This document shows, piece after piece, positions 49,661-61,465 of a DNA stretch of 64,000 nucleotides. The stretch is from the NCBI GenBank assembly GCA_907164885.2, contig OU015500.1, forward strand, positions 56,248,159 to 56,312,158. Direction: 5' to 3'. The translations under genes and the position numbers were made by a program. This DNA is from Dolomedes plantarius (taxonomy: Eukaryota; Arthropoda; Arachnida; Araneae; Dolomedidae). How positions within the stretch are numbered: the stretch's first letter is position 1; every line of letters starts with the position of its first letter. The notes beneath the pieces are model-generated. The model searched no databases. It saw only the letters and a list, made by a program, of their open reading frames with translations, and was not told the DNA's origin.

Positions 49661-50495
49661 GTTGGAAGTGCCAGACCAGGTCCATATTGGCATCGGGCTG
49701 AAGTGTGCGGCTCCAGGTTATATAGCACGAGAAGTTTCGGAGTCAGTCTTAGCTAGTTGCCGCCTCAATTTTGACCGAACACCCCCAGGTGCGACATCTG
49801 GGAGAATCGTACCCTCTACCACCCTCTCTGACCGCATAGATAAACTTTACGGAAGTGCTCCACACTAGGTCCATACAGACTTTGAAAATTAAAGAGTGTA
49901 TCTCCGGTTTACAATAGCACCACAAGGCTCGAAGTCCATCTTAGCCGGGTGCCACCTAAATTTTGACGGAGCCCCGTAAAGGGCTCTGTAAAAACTACCC
50001 CCACCCATGGGGGATCTTACCTTCTTCTTACCCTCTCTGACTCCATAGAGGGACTTTCTATGGATTTAACGTGCCCATAGCCTGGTTAGAGCTTCAGGAT
50101 GAGTAGTGGTAACTACAGTACATGGGCAGGATAATATAGCAATGCTGTAGGATGATATAGCAATGCATAAAACTTCAGTGATCAATAAAAAACGAAAGTA
50201 GGAAGGAAAATAGAAAGTGGGGAAAAAAAGCTTCAATAGTACAAGTAAAGCTAAAACATGGGGGATAAAAGAGACTGAGCGAACAAAGAACAGGACAAAC
50301 AATTAAAAGTTACGAGCAACAATGGCACAGGGCCGTTTCTTGTTAGCTGGGTCAGTAAGATCGTAATCGGCAAGATTTTTAATAAGACCGAGTTAGACAT
50401 AGAGGCTTTCAATGGCACATCCGGAATTCGATCCAGGCACCCTCAGCACCGAAAGCCAGAACGCTACCACAAGGCTATCTCGAGACCGTAATGAC
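49661..50495 (-). repeat. Composite dispersed repeat with a tRNA-like SINE head
   Basis: At 50405-50495 the minus strand reads TAGCCTTGTGGTAGCG (A-box context) and GGATCGAATTCCGG (B-box context): a tRNA-derived SINE head. Upstream on the plus strand, two diverged blocks (about 49729-49875 and 49918-50085) share CTTAGC-GG-TGCCNCCT-AATTTTGAC, ACCCTCTCTGAC and CATAGA words, an old tandem duplication of ~165-190 bp. Whether the body and the head form one element is not clear. Confidence 0.55.
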
Positions 50496-50640
50496 ATTTT
50501 AAATCCCAAAATGTGTTGACATTTTCCCCTTTTACATTGTTTTGAATTTTATAATGTTGTAACTATTTCAAACTATGCTGTCATAAATATTCCATGTGAT
50601 AAATTTTTGTTGCAAATGGACTCCGATTTGCATGGTTGAA

Positions 50641-51388
50641 GGGGGCACAGGACCTTGAAGCTCGATGAAATTACTATAAATATGTTCTAATTCTAACCAC
50701 AAAAACTCAAATAATATTAGAAATATAAATTTTCTCTATTTACAAAGTACATATCTTTAAATATGTCATATATAAAAATGGAAATTATAAATCTATAAAT
50801 AATTTTTAAATTGCCAGTTTAGAATTTTATATGATTAACTGCTAATTTGAGTTTGCGTGTAGCATTGTTTTAAACTATCAATAAGAAACTGATAAAACTA
50901 CACTCATATGTAAATTTCATGGTTCTCTACATTTTAAAACCAGAAAAATGTGCAATTCTGGAATACTTTTTTATATGTGGGAAAATTATGCAAATAATTG
51001 TGACAGTACAAAGTTTTCAAATTTTATACTCAATTTTTATTAAATAATAATTTTACAATTTATTTGGTTTTAAATTACAGGTAAATATATTACAAGTGTA
51101 TTCTGACCATTAATTGTTTTCGGTAAGCATATATCTCCATTTTAGGATGCGCGCAGCACTTTATGATTTTTAATCACCATTTGATCATATAAAATTCTAC
51201 ACTGCTAATTTGAAAATTATTTATACATTTATTATATCCATTATTATATATGACATACTATTTAAAGATATGTACTTTACATGTATAAAGAAAGAAAATT
51301 TCTTTTTGTAATATTATTTGAGATTTTTTGGTATTTAATTAGACCATATTTATAGTCATTTCCTCGACCTTAAAGGTCCTGTGCCCCC
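50641..51388. mobile_element. 748-bp MITE with ~260-bp inverted repeats
   Basis: GGGGGCACAGGACCTTGAAG at 50641 matches, inverted, GGTCCTGTGCCCCC ending at 51388. Similarity runs about 260 bp inward, including GACTATAAATATG-, TCAAATAATATTA- and AAAGTACATATCTTTAAATA-type blocks. No reading frame. A TA lies just outside the right end at 51390-51391 but not at the left. Confidence 0.7.
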
Positions 51389-52610
51389 ATACCCTTATCT
51401 ACAAGCTTTTATGTTGTTAAAAAAATAAAGCATATTTACTGTGATAGAAAAAAAAATGTGAATGAATTAGTTAATATGGTTATAAATGACCCGTAACATT
51501 GCCGGGAAAACTATTAAAACTATCTTGACAATTTATATCAAATATAGAAGCAAAAATATTACAGAATAATATTATAAAGGATGATAGTCAACGAAATCAG
51601 TTGAGTTGCTCTTCGAACTGTGAAAAGCTTAAGTATTACATGGGTTATATACCCAAAGAATGTCAATGAATCTTTAAGTAATCAAATCCAGGTGTAAATA
51701 GAAGATTGAAATAAACATGTGGGTTTAAGAAGGGAAAGATATATGTCACGTCGAAGATTAAAAGGCTTTCTAGCACATCAAGGACATGTAAAGAATATAT
51801 AGATTTGTATTTTACAGTTGATTGAAGTCAAACGATCTGACAGGGTATCACACTGACGGGGTAATCACAGGCATTATAAAAATTATAGGTAAAATATCGC
51901 CCAGAATTACTCATACAATGCCAGATATTTAGTTTCGTAAAAAAGTATATCCTGAAAAGGGAATAATGAAATATCCTCTGCAACGCGAAGGAGCGAGCCT
52001 CAAACTAGCCTATGTTAATATTTCGAAGAATACGATAATTCTAGTTACCCCTAGCAAAACCCTCCGCAAGTTTGAAATAAAATACCGCATGTAAAAACAA
52101 AAGCAGGGCTTGTTCGACACGCAAACTAATCAGAGAAATTCCTCTAACTCAAAACAAGAGTAATGAAATTCTCGTAATGTTAAACCTAAATAATCTATTC
52201 ACTTTCATTGGGGAACGTTAGTGAAAGGAAATTTGGCATCAAAGAAAACCATTTTGAGACTTAATGCCTTAATTTTTTATGAGAATTCAAGTTTTTTTTA
52301 ATTTTTAAGCAAAAGAATGTTTTTGAAGAAACATTATTTACGTGCTTTTAAATGCTTTATTTACGAGATTATATTTGTTTAAAATAACATTAATTTTGTG
52401 TTAATTAACTCAAGAAGAGGATATTACATAAAATTATCGAAATTATAGTAAACGTCATTAAAAAATCTTCATTCTTTTTTTATTTACTTTTTTACATAGG
52501 ATTACGTTCCTCCATAATGGTCCTCCGAAAAGGAAAATTTCAGACGCTATAACCGTCCGTCCGTACCTCGCGAGTTATAATTTTGGCAGCTCACCAATAC
52601 CAGTCTGTAT
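51389..52610. other. Unassigned AT-rich DNA
   Basis: No gene recognised. A CCGTCCGTCCGTACC run occurs near 52553. Confidence 0.45.
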
Positions 52611-52615
52611 CATCA

Positions 52616-52616
52616 G

Positions 52617-52677
<61 letters not shown>
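52616..52677. repeat. (CT)n-(TA)n microsatellite
   Basis: About 23 bp of CT and 39 bp of TA directly left of a probable solo LTR. Confidence 0.9.
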
Positions 52678-52680
<3 letters not shown>

Positions 52681-53137
52681 ACCAAATTCGTGGTACAGAA
52701 AGTTATTTTTTTACAAGTGAATTCAAGAAATGAAATAAATACGCCAGTTACCACAATTGAAAAACAGAGATTTTTATAGACAGCAAAACTAACATACAAT
52801 CTTCTTTTAACAAGATACAGCAGTAGACTGCTAATTTTTGCTGAAAGTCCACAATTTCCAGCTGCTAGGTATTTTTCTTGACAATAAGGGATTTAGAATT
52901 TTCTTATACAAATTCAATATAATACTTATTAAGCAATAGCATACAACCTTAAAACAGCAAGGTCCAAAGAAAAATGCACTAAGATCCCCCGTGAAATCCT
53001 GGATCGCTAAAATACCTACAAAAACACAATCACTTTTCTCTTCAAGGATAATTCTTGAACTGAATTCTTATTCCAAACTTCTATTCAACTTGCAACACAA
53101 AACCCGTGATGCCACACAGCACAACTAAACCCATTTT

Positions 53138-53140
<3 letters not shown>
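52678..53140. repeat. Probable solo LTR, 463 bp, family A
   Basis: Starts TGTACCAAATTCGTGGTACA and ends CATTTTCCA, so it has TG..CA ends, with TA-repeat on both sides that could hold a TATA target duplication. No coding sequence. It is unrelated to the Gypsy LTR that follows at 53179. The retroelement class is unknown. Confidence 0.6.

Positions 53141-53178
<38 letters not shown>
53141..53178. repeat. (TA)n tract between two solo LTRs
   Basis: About 38 bp of TA. Confidence 0.9.
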
Positions 53179-53182
<4 letters not shown>

Positions 53183-53484
53183 ATGTCCGGAGTGGACATC
53201 TCGTGAAAATACTGCAATCGAGGCCGTATCAAAGATTCCAAATCATAATGAATAACTAAAAATTATTTGACGTAAAGATTAACACATCTTAATCAGTTCG
53301 GAGCCAGCTCGCGCCTCCGCAAAAAAGCGCCAAAATAGCATTAGGTGAAAGAGGTTGCCAGAATTGGCGGAGGAAGTTAGTATGTGGAAGGCGAAGCGTT
53401 TACGTCAAGACAAGAAGGACGGGTTACCATGGCAGAGATGAAGTACAGAATGGGCGATTATAGGTAGTTAGTAATATTATCACA
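53179..53484 (-). repeat. Solo LTR of the same Gypsy family as 35984-42201
   Basis: The half from about 53310 to 53484 (AAGCGCCAAAATAG, GTTGCCAGAATTGGCGGAGG, GGACGGGTTACCATG, TAGTTAGTAATATTATCACA) is nearly identical to the LTRs at 35984 and 41895, while 53200-53310 is more diverged. TG..CA ends and TA tracts on both sides fit LTR-LTR recombination after insertion into a microsatellite. Confidence 0.9.
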
Positions 53485-53820
53485 TATATATATATATATA
53501 TAACATACATATATACATATAAAAGAGATAAGCAACGATAAGTATTCCTACATTAACAGCCCACGGTAGTTTCGTTAGAAGAGACTACCTGAATTTTTTT
53601 TTTTTTTAGTTTTTGTTCACAGAGAAATCAACAAATGTACGATAGAAAAGACTCATTTCTAGCGTATTGCTTGCTTTTAACATGAATTCGGTTAGAAAGG
53701 AAATACGGTGGTAATTATCTTTGAAATGGTAATGATAATTTCATTCATTTTTTAGTAATTTTCTGTAGAAAATTCCGTAAGGCAGGTTTATATTCAATAA
53801 TTTTTGTACTTTTGCAAAGT
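53485..53820. other. Short TA tract and unassigned DNA
   Basis: (TA)n at 53485-53502, then AT-rich DNA with nothing recognised. Confidence 0.5.
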
Positions 53821-53881
53821 ACTAGCGGCCCGTCCCGACTTTGTCCGGGTTAAACAATTATAATTGTTAATAAATAAATTT

Positions 53882-53943
53882 TACCTACCTAATATCTACT
53901 TAAGATAGATAATTATCTATCTTAAGTAAATATTAGGTAGGTA
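53882..53943. repeat. 62-bp near-perfect palindrome
   Basis: TACCTACCTAATATCTACTT and so on to the centre AGATAATTATCT, with a single mismatch between arms. It is located about 60 bp from the Helitron 3' terminus. Confidence 0.9.
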
Positions 53944-53956
53944 TAATTTATTTTAA

Positions 53957-54140
53957 GACTTCATAGTATACCAAATTTTTTGCTTCGTTATTCTGAGGTT
54001 TTAAAATAAATTGATTCTCCGCATTTCCTGACCTAGAGAGACCAACATATAATCATCCATGAGTAAAGCAATCTTCCCGTAAGTCAAGTCCAATATATTT
54101 GTCAGTATGTCCTTGGTATTTCTTGTTGATTTCACAGTTT
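53957..54140 (-). pseudogene. Helitron helicase, C-terminal remnant
   Basis: The minus strand reads KYIGLDLREDCFTHG, a stop, then LYVGLSRSGNAENQFILK and NEAKNLVYYEVL. This is the last conserved segment of the PIF1-type superfamily-1 helicase that Helitrons use for rolling-circle transposition: the DCFTHGQLYVALSR-like motif VI, and the usual Asn-Ile-Val-Tyr ending. The stop replaces the Gln in the motif. The Rep endonuclease and the rest of the helicase are absent. Its orientation agrees with the 3' terminus at 53821. Confidence 0.8.
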
Positions 54141-54203
54141 CAATGAAACATGCTGATTTTTTAATAAAGTTCAATAATTCAAGTTCGATTTACACAAATC
54201 TAT

Positions 54204-54857
54204 ATTAATATATAAAGAGAAAGAGGGCGGATTTTGTAAGTTTGTGCATAAAACTGTACATAAATTCAAAAACATAAAGTTAAATAAAGTTCTGAAATAG
54301 TATACCAATAAATTTCCAGTTGATAGCCAATAAATAGTAAATCTTTTTTTACCTTAAATGCCCAATAAAAAGCGTAGTTCCAAATGTAATTTTCTTTAAT
54401 AAACCCTTAAACGTTGTCAATTTAAAAAAATCCTTTTTGTATTTATCAATACCTCCTCCCCTTGAATCTTTAAAATATTGAATGTTTTACTGATATTAAA
54501 TTAAAATGTAGTTTTATGTGTTGCTATGGTTAATTGACTATGGTTGACAAAGAACATTCAAATGTTAATTGTTTTACTGATAATAAAGAAAATATCTTTT
54601 GATGTGTTGCTATGGTTACTTGACTATAGTTGACAAAGGAAAAGTTGTAAAGGTGAAGCATGAGCTCAACATTTAGGCCCCTAACTTTCTTTCTACTGAT
54701 CAGTTATAAATAATATATAGCCTATGTCTATCTGGAATAATGTACCTTTCAATTAGTGAAAGAATGTTTTAAATAGGTGCAGTGGTTTCGGAGATTACAC
54801 TCCACATATATACAAACTTACAAACTTATCCGCTCTCTATCTTTATATATTAGTATA
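54204..54857. mobile_element. ~650-bp segment with inverted TATATTAATATATAAAGA ends
   Basis: ATATTAATATATAAAGAGAA then GGGCGGATTTTGTAAGTTTG at 54207 is matched, inverted, by CAAACTTATCCGCTCTCTAT and CTTTATATATTAGTATA near 54818-54857. Inside, TGTTGCTATGGTTA and ACTATGGTTGACAAAG recur in two units (54484 and 54571, period 87). It may be a separate MITE or two facing Helitron 5' ends. Confidence 0.6.
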
Positions 54858-56210
54858 TATACGTTACTCTGAAACGTAAAATTGTACTCCATGTATGGAC
54901 ATAGGATTAAAATTGGCTTGCGTGCCATTGCTGGGTGTTACTTACCTCTATTAGCACAATCTAATAAGTGAGCTGTAAAGACCGCTATATAGCAAATTCC
55001 CAATTTTTTTTAGTACGGACAAAGGTAGGAGCCCTTGCACAATGATTAGCTTCAAAGTGCCATTAAAAAGGGTTAAATACTTAAGATTGGAGGTTTATTT
55101 TGGATGAGTTAATCTAATGGTTAAGAAATAAATTTGAAATCTGTACATAGCAAATGCGATTAGTTTTGCTTTGAACTGAGATATATGTTTGATAACGGAC
55201 ACAATGGGCATAACCATAGTGCTTGGAATCTCTTATACCATTCTATCAAATATTTTGGAAGTGTTACGGGTGACGTGATAATGAAAAATAGGTGCTACTA
55301 ATTTTACTTAAGTTTATCGGCATCGACATTGGTACGAAGTTACTCGGCTTCTTGATGTTGATATAATGTTGTTCTTCGTTTCAGCATAAAGATGCTGAAT
55401 ATTTAACATTTTATTCACCACAGCAGATCGAATTGCGATTTAACAATATATTTGATTATAGATACACAACTACATTCAACACCTTTTCTTTGTTTCTTTA
55501 TCAAGTATTATAAAAAAAATTATTTTTCAGTCTTGAAAATGCAACAACACCGTATTGGGCTTATAAACTGTTTTCAGATTAAACTTGTCTTTCCCCATGC
55601 TTTGTACATAATTAGAAATTGAAAACTTTTTCATGTCAGAGTATCTTTTAAATTATTGAAGACAAACATCAAGATGCAAGTAGCAAATTTTAAACACGTA
55701 AAATGAACAATGAACAACAATTGTTGGAAAAGAGGACAATGGATAGCAAAAGTCATTGCAGAGGAATTTCATGCTGGCTTCAACCTTCTTTTGTCAGTTA
55801 CTGAATGTTAGTTGAAACTGGTTGTAAAAGTGCCAGGAAATCTTGCAATCTTGTGGTGACAAATATGCTAATATAAGTTGCAAAATATTAGCAAGTAAAA
55901 CACATGATGGATGGACATCATCTATTGAAAAAATAGAACACTGAAGGGAAAAAACTTTAAATTACGGTTTTGGGATTACTGTGTAGATCGCTATTTAACG
56001 AGGAAAACCGTCTTCTCTCAGGTTTTAAATGTTAATTAGTATGGTTGCTTCTAAAGCAAATAAACTTCTAAAAGGAAAATATGGTATTCTTGGTGACATA
56101 TTGGTAGATAAAACATTCAATGAACGCTAAGAGCAAGAAATGTTGTTTAATCGACTGTTACAGGTAAATAATATTGAGTACATTTCGCTTTTCTTGCCCT
56201 TATTAATTGC
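54858..56210. other. Unassigned AT-rich DNA
   Basis: No gene or terminal repeat recognised. Confidence 0.45.
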
Positions 56211-57558
56211 TTAATACTAAAACTACGGTAAAGGTCATTTTGACTCCTGAATGAAATTCTCCCACCTGTATACGTTTTATTTTCTTCCACTCAAAGTTGC
56301 AATTTTGCGACTTTTTCTAAAGTATTATAAATATTATGCTTGAAAAACCTTTTTGAGTTTCATCTATTAGTTTATTTACAGTAAATGCTTATACCTAGAA
56401 CTACGGTAGGGGTCAACTTGACACCTAACACTAGATAATGCTTACAGCTCGCCTTCGTTTCTGTTTTATGTGTATATTATATTTCAGTCTTGTCTAAAAT
56501 AGCATGTACCTTTTGTTTACTGGAATTCGGTACTAAAGTGGAGGGGATAGAAATGTTGGGAAAGGTTTGGAGTTTGTGGTAAAAATCTTTGGGACACATT
56601 TTTTTTTTATCAACAAACCATGAGATATATTTGTAGAAATCATGAAATACATACGACTTGATATGAAATCCTCGATATGCCTGAGTTTGCAAAATCACAG
56701 AATCGTTCTCACATCCGAAGTCAAATTTTATAAGTCAACTAAATATGGGGTGGATGTCGTAGATCAAATGGCCCTGAAGTATTCGAAAAATTACCCTCAC
56801 GCTACTGTCCAGTACATGTGTTTTTAATATTCTTGACTCAGCAGGGATAAATTCATGGGTACTTTTCAAGGAAGTAACGGGGAAAACAGTTAGTCGCCGA
56901 GACTTTATTTTCTTGCTTACTAAAGAGCTAAGAGAAAATTGTACTTTCAAGAACTCCGAAGCGTCTGTAGTGCGCACACCAAGGATTATTACTGACTCTC
57001 ATCCATCCCTCAAACGTAAAAAATAATAAATCAAATTATGTACAGGAAACAAAACTTCTGTGAAATGTTACAAATGTAACTTATGTGTATGTGATATTGT
57101 ACTAGAGAAAAGGAGCACTAGAGAATGACTATTGTACTAGAGAATGAATCTGTAAGTACTAATATAATTAATAAATTAACTTTCTATATATCATATTTTA
57201 TTTTTAAGCAACTTCAATTAAAAAAAATACTTTTGATTAATTGACTTGCATTCTATGATGTTATACTTCATTTTTATACGTATTTAATTTAAAAAATAAT
57301 AATTTTCTAAATGTATATGCAAACGTCTCAATAATCTTAAAGTAAATTTAAGAAAATTGTTTCAAAATTCATGTCTTGTATTATATATTCTTAAAAAACT
57401 ATTTTAAAGTAATAGAAATGTAGAAAAAGAGCTTACTTTGTTATATTTATTCATATTATTTGAAATTATAAGTTTATAAAGGCCTTTCTTGCGAGGAGTC
57501 AAAATGACCCCACTCTGTAGTTTTAAGTATATCCGAAATGCCTTAGTTTTAGTGTTAA
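56211..57558 (+). mobile_element. piggyBac-family element 2, internally deleted
   Basis: TTAA at 56211-56214 and 57555-57558 bounds tips TACTAAAACTACGGTAAAGG and GTTTTAGTGTTAA. As in the element at 9801, a second inner tip copy is present on the left (CCTAGAACTACGGTAGGGGT near 56394) with GGTCA..TTGAC palindrome words; on the right GAGTCAAAATGACCCC lies near 57498. Only the C-terminal third of the transposase remains. Confidence 0.85.
56642..57100 (+). pseudogene. piggyBac transposase, C-terminal remnant
   Basis: The plus strand reads EVKFYKSTKYGVDVVDQMAL then KYSKNYPHA, the conserved region around the third catalytic Asp (VDxxDQM). A frame change then gives VFNILDSAGINSWVLFKEVT and RRDFIFLLTKELRENC. 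After a stop near 57026 the cysteine-rich tail is still visible (CTGNKTSVKCYKCNLCVCD), the zinc-binding domain that recognises the element's ends. The N-terminal and first catalytic regions are missing, consistent with an internal deletion between 56450 and 56640. Confidence 0.85.
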
Positions 57559-60500
57559 GGCAAGTACACTGATTTCGTCTTTTCTCATACTCATTTTCTA
57601 TACATTGGTTGCAAGTGTTGTAGCTTACAAAGGTATCACATTAATCTCTAAAGGGTTGAGTAGTACAGGTTTCAAGATATTGACTGATAAAATGGCCAGA
57701 GAATGAATGCACCAAGCTAAAAATGGTGGAAAACGGGGCAACGAAGGTAAACAAAGCATTACGATATACTCAACGGTTCAAGGGAAGGAACTGTTGGTGG
57801 TGAATTTGAGTTTTAAAGCATGTATAAACCCTGGCGATCCTAAGTTTATTGATAAAAAATAACTACTTTCATGCTAACCAGTTTTAGACTCATGGCGCCC
57901 GTTTAGCGGGTCGTTTTACAATTTTCCAAAAGGTAGTAAGCACATCTTTTTTTAAAAAGAAATTGTGATACAATGGGAAAAAAATAATCTTGAATTACTT
58001 GGAATTTGTGAGACGGTTCATGAAACGACTCTAAGAAATTATATCCAGAATATTTACTGTAAGCCTAGAACCATAGTTCACCATGGCCAAAGAGCATTTG
58101 AAACGTTCCATAAACTCACAGCAATTAAATTTGTAAATAATTCATGTAAATTGTCACGTAATTTAATAGTTTTTTGACTAAAGGCTTATGTTAATATTTA
58201 GCTGTGGACATAAAAATTCCTTTTATAATATATGGGTAATTCTGGATGCTATGAATTAAAAAATAAATTTTAAATGTTATTTTTAACAGTTTTCTTTCAA
58301 GTACTGGTATAGATTTTATGACGATAAGTGTTTCTTATAAATGGAACTCCTCAAAATAAGATTTATTTTGATATTTATTTAGACATTTTAAACAGCAGCT
58401 CTACCTGTAAACAACTACCATTTCAACAAGCAATAAAAAATAAACTAATAAGGGCGCCAGCTTTTAAAATGAAGCTAAGTCTTGTTTTTTGTTTCCTCTG
58501 AAAAGAAGCATTTATTCTGCTTAATTGCATTTTTTCTTCTTGAACATTCATTTTGCTTAATTGCATTTTTTTTCATTAGAGTAAGAAATATTGAAGGCAA
58601 TTATTAACACACATGAAGAGGTAATTTAAAACTCAGATTGTTTTTTTTTTTACCAATCTATTTACCCTTTTTATGCTTAAAATAGCCTAAAGACCTAATT
58701 TTATGTTTTATTCCATAACCCTATCATTATCTACAATAAAATTAAATAAATATCGTCACATTCTTTTAATTTTTATACTATCTCTTAATTTTTAACGCCA
58801 GCTGTTTTTTGCAGAAACACAATATTTTAAACTTTTGTTTTCAGCAATCGTCAACGGTAAAATCCCCTTTCCTGTAATAATATATCCATAACAATTTGTC
58901 ATTTTTACTTTCACGAATGTTTATACGGTAAACTAAATTTATAAGGACTTTTGTGAAATTCAACACTTATGTTATTAATAACAGTTTTTTTTTTCAAATA
59001 CTGCCATAGATTCTATGACGATAGGTGTTTCATATAAATGAAACTCATACATGAGATACATGAGATCCACTGGTCTTTAACTGAGTAGAAGGGTGTATTG
59101 TGATAAGCAACTTTATTGATTCATGTTTTTTTGCCTAAAACATTGATAACCAGACATAGAAATTCTATGATATTTATTAACTTATTTCTGAAAAAGTTAG
59201 CGATGAACAACAGAAGGATATTTAAGAGTATGAATTTACAGAACAACAGATTAAAGTGCTTTTAATAATGAAATTTTTGGTTGTGTCAGTATTAGAATTT
59301 TTCAACTTAACAAGAAAGCCTGATTCAAGGCTTTCTAAGAATACCATATTTGAGATTCAGATTTATTGATTTTCTTTCATGGGGCCATCTTGAGGAGTAG
59401 TACATCAAAAACCAACACATCAATGTGAAGATGTTTTATAAGCTGGTATATCTCCTGTATATTTTTTAACAGTTATCATTTTAGTGTGTATCTCTTGTTC
59501 TTGTTACTGAAATATTAATGCATTATTAGCGTGATTGAAATTTCGAGTTAAAATGTGCGTATGAAACACGTATGGGATTTTAAGACTTATAAGCCTTTAG
59601 ATAAGTTCATAGAAATGAAACACATTAGTATAACAATAATTATTTTGTAAAAGAAATTAAGGATTTATTCGAATTGTTTGCATTCATTAGCAACGAGAGT
59701 ATCAGAATGATAAAATATTTGTATCTTGTGATTAAATAATTTCTTCGAAAATTATTTCTTCGATTATGAAAATTATTCATTAATATATTGACAAATACTG
59801 AAAATAGGGGGATGCATTGAAATATGACAATACAGCATTCTGAGATTTCTGGGGAATCTGCAGTTAAAAATGAGGAAATTAATGGAATTAATTTCAAACT
59901 CGAGTAGTGTTGTAAATTATTCTGTCCTATTAGTTTGCTTAAAATTTATGTCCAATTATTTTGCTTATAATTTATGCCCTATTGCTTAGTTTATAAGTTA
60001 ACTGCAAAAGAAATATGAGCCTTTCTCTTTGTATTTTTCTTAGTGGTGGAGGGGAAAGAAAAACCTTCAGTCCTCTCTCATTTTTGTCCTGCGTTGTTTA
60101 ATATCTCTCGGACTGTTTCGAAAAGCAAATTACCCTATCTTATAAATCTTTTGGGGATCATTTAATATCTGTTGATTGGTTACATGTATGACATATTTTC
60201 TTTCAGAAATTCTCGGAAACTGGAAATGAGAATTAGAAAGCAACGTTTGATTCTCAAGAGGAACATCATTTATGGAAATGACTTTCTGTTGGAATTAAGA
60301 TGCATTTAAAAAAAGTTGTTTCTACGATGAAAAATTTTTTATTTAGAAGTAATAATCTCACAAAAGTAATGTTTATTCAAACGTGAATATAGAACTACTT
60401 TGAGCATTAAAATAAATTCTGCATAATTTCCGATTAGAAACTGCAAGAATTTTAAGGGTTTAATTTTAAGCGTATTTTCCCCCAAAAAAATTAAGTTACG

Positions 60501-60939
60501 GAATATTAGTTGGTAGGGAATTAACAGATTTACTGAAAAATAGTATATCTCTCTGAAATACTTGCACTTAAACTAAGGTGCGATGTTGATTTGAAAAATT
60601 GTAGGGGAAATTCTACAAACCAATGACGAGGAATTAATAAGCCTATTTAGATTAAAAATCTCTTTAAATTAAATTAATGGACAGATCCTCTTGTTATTAA
60701 AAGCCACTACATAAGCAATGTACATTGTTTAGTGTTCGCCTACATTGAGTCATTGTTTCATTGAGACAGAAATCTGAAGGAAAAAATAAAGGCAAAATGA
60801 GGTTTTAGCAGGGCATAATATGGTAATTATATCATGCCACGGAGGTTAGTCAAGATAAGAAAGAAATATCTCATATTATGGTTATCTATATTTCTTGCAG
60901 GGTGAAAGTCAATAGCTTTAAATATTTTTTTAAATTTTT
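57559..60939. other. Unassigned AT-rich DNA with one direct repeat
   Basis: No gene recognised. Copies of a ~68-bp sequence (ACAGTTTTCTTTCAAGTACT and ATTTTATGACGATAAGTGTT) lie at 58287 and 58981 in the same direction. A short hairpin GAAAGCCTGATTCAAGGCTTTC is at about 59312. Confidence 0.5.
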
Positions 60940-61465
60940 AAAGCGGAGGCACTTGTCAAACATTCACCAATACTACGCCGCAGTTTACTGTCCATTTTAT
61001 TATGGGGGCACCATGTAGGCGGACAGCATTACCCCTTTGAAAGGACGACACAAACGGAGGCATTGGTTGTGGCGCGAGGCTGGGATTCGATCCGAGCACC
61101 CTAAGCACCAAAAACCAGCGCGCTGTACCACAGGGTGTTACGGCCAATGATAATTTCGGTAAAAGAGGGCGCTGTGCGCGCCTCTGAAGTCTGTGGAGAA
61201 CTGGCGAGTTCGGTACTGAGAGATCAGACGATGATGTAGTAAGTTAACTGTAAATATGTCTTAGATGCCTGTCCTTGTTTGTTATAATGAATATTGTGGC
61301 TGTGAATCGAAGGCCGTTTCTAAGCGAACCCCCAATGAGATAACATTTTGAAGAAACGTCTAATGTTACGGCCAATTCTCCACAGACTTCGAACTTCAGA
61401 GGCGCGCACAGCGCCCCCTTTTACCGAAATTCTCACTGGCCGTAACACAGGGCCGCCACAAGCCC
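60940..61465 (-). repeat. tRNA-derived SINE split by a solo LTR
   Basis: On the minus strand, removing 61136-61445 and one CAGGG joins GGCGGCCCTGTGGTACAGCG (A-box context) to GGATCGAATCCCAGC (B-box context near 61082) and a ~130-bp body reaching about 60950. The head is clearly tRNA-like with the normal A-to-B spacing. The LTR sits inside the A-box region, so this copy's promoter is destroyed. Confidence 0.8.
61136..61445. repeat. Solo LTR, 310 bp, with perfect 5-bp target duplication
   Basis: TGTTACGGCCAATGA and CTGGCCGTAACA form inverted TG..CA ends, and CAGGG is repeated exactly at 61131-61135 and 61446-61450. Inside the ends an inverted match of ~70 bp (AGAGGGCGCTGTGCGCGCCT near 61166, and its complement near 61400) is unusual for an LTR, so a small TIR element with a 5-bp duplication is the alternative. 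Confidence 0.75.

Larger units (their letters stand above)
53821..54203 (-). mobile_element. Helitron 3' portion
   Basis: On the minus strand the end is CCCGGACAAAGTCGGGACGG followed by GCCGCTAGT: a GC hairpin and CTAGT terminus, the standard Helitron 3' end. Upstream on the same strand is a remnant of the helicase C-terminus, which supports the call independently. A 62-bp near-perfect palindrome lies close to the end. Confidence 0.8.

Noticed and set aside
56477..56698. 73-codon minus-strand frame in piggyBac element 2
   Set aside because: Opposite strand to the recognisable transposase remnant and without motifs.
57965..58177. 70-codon open frame
   Set aside because: No domain recognised and no element structure around it.
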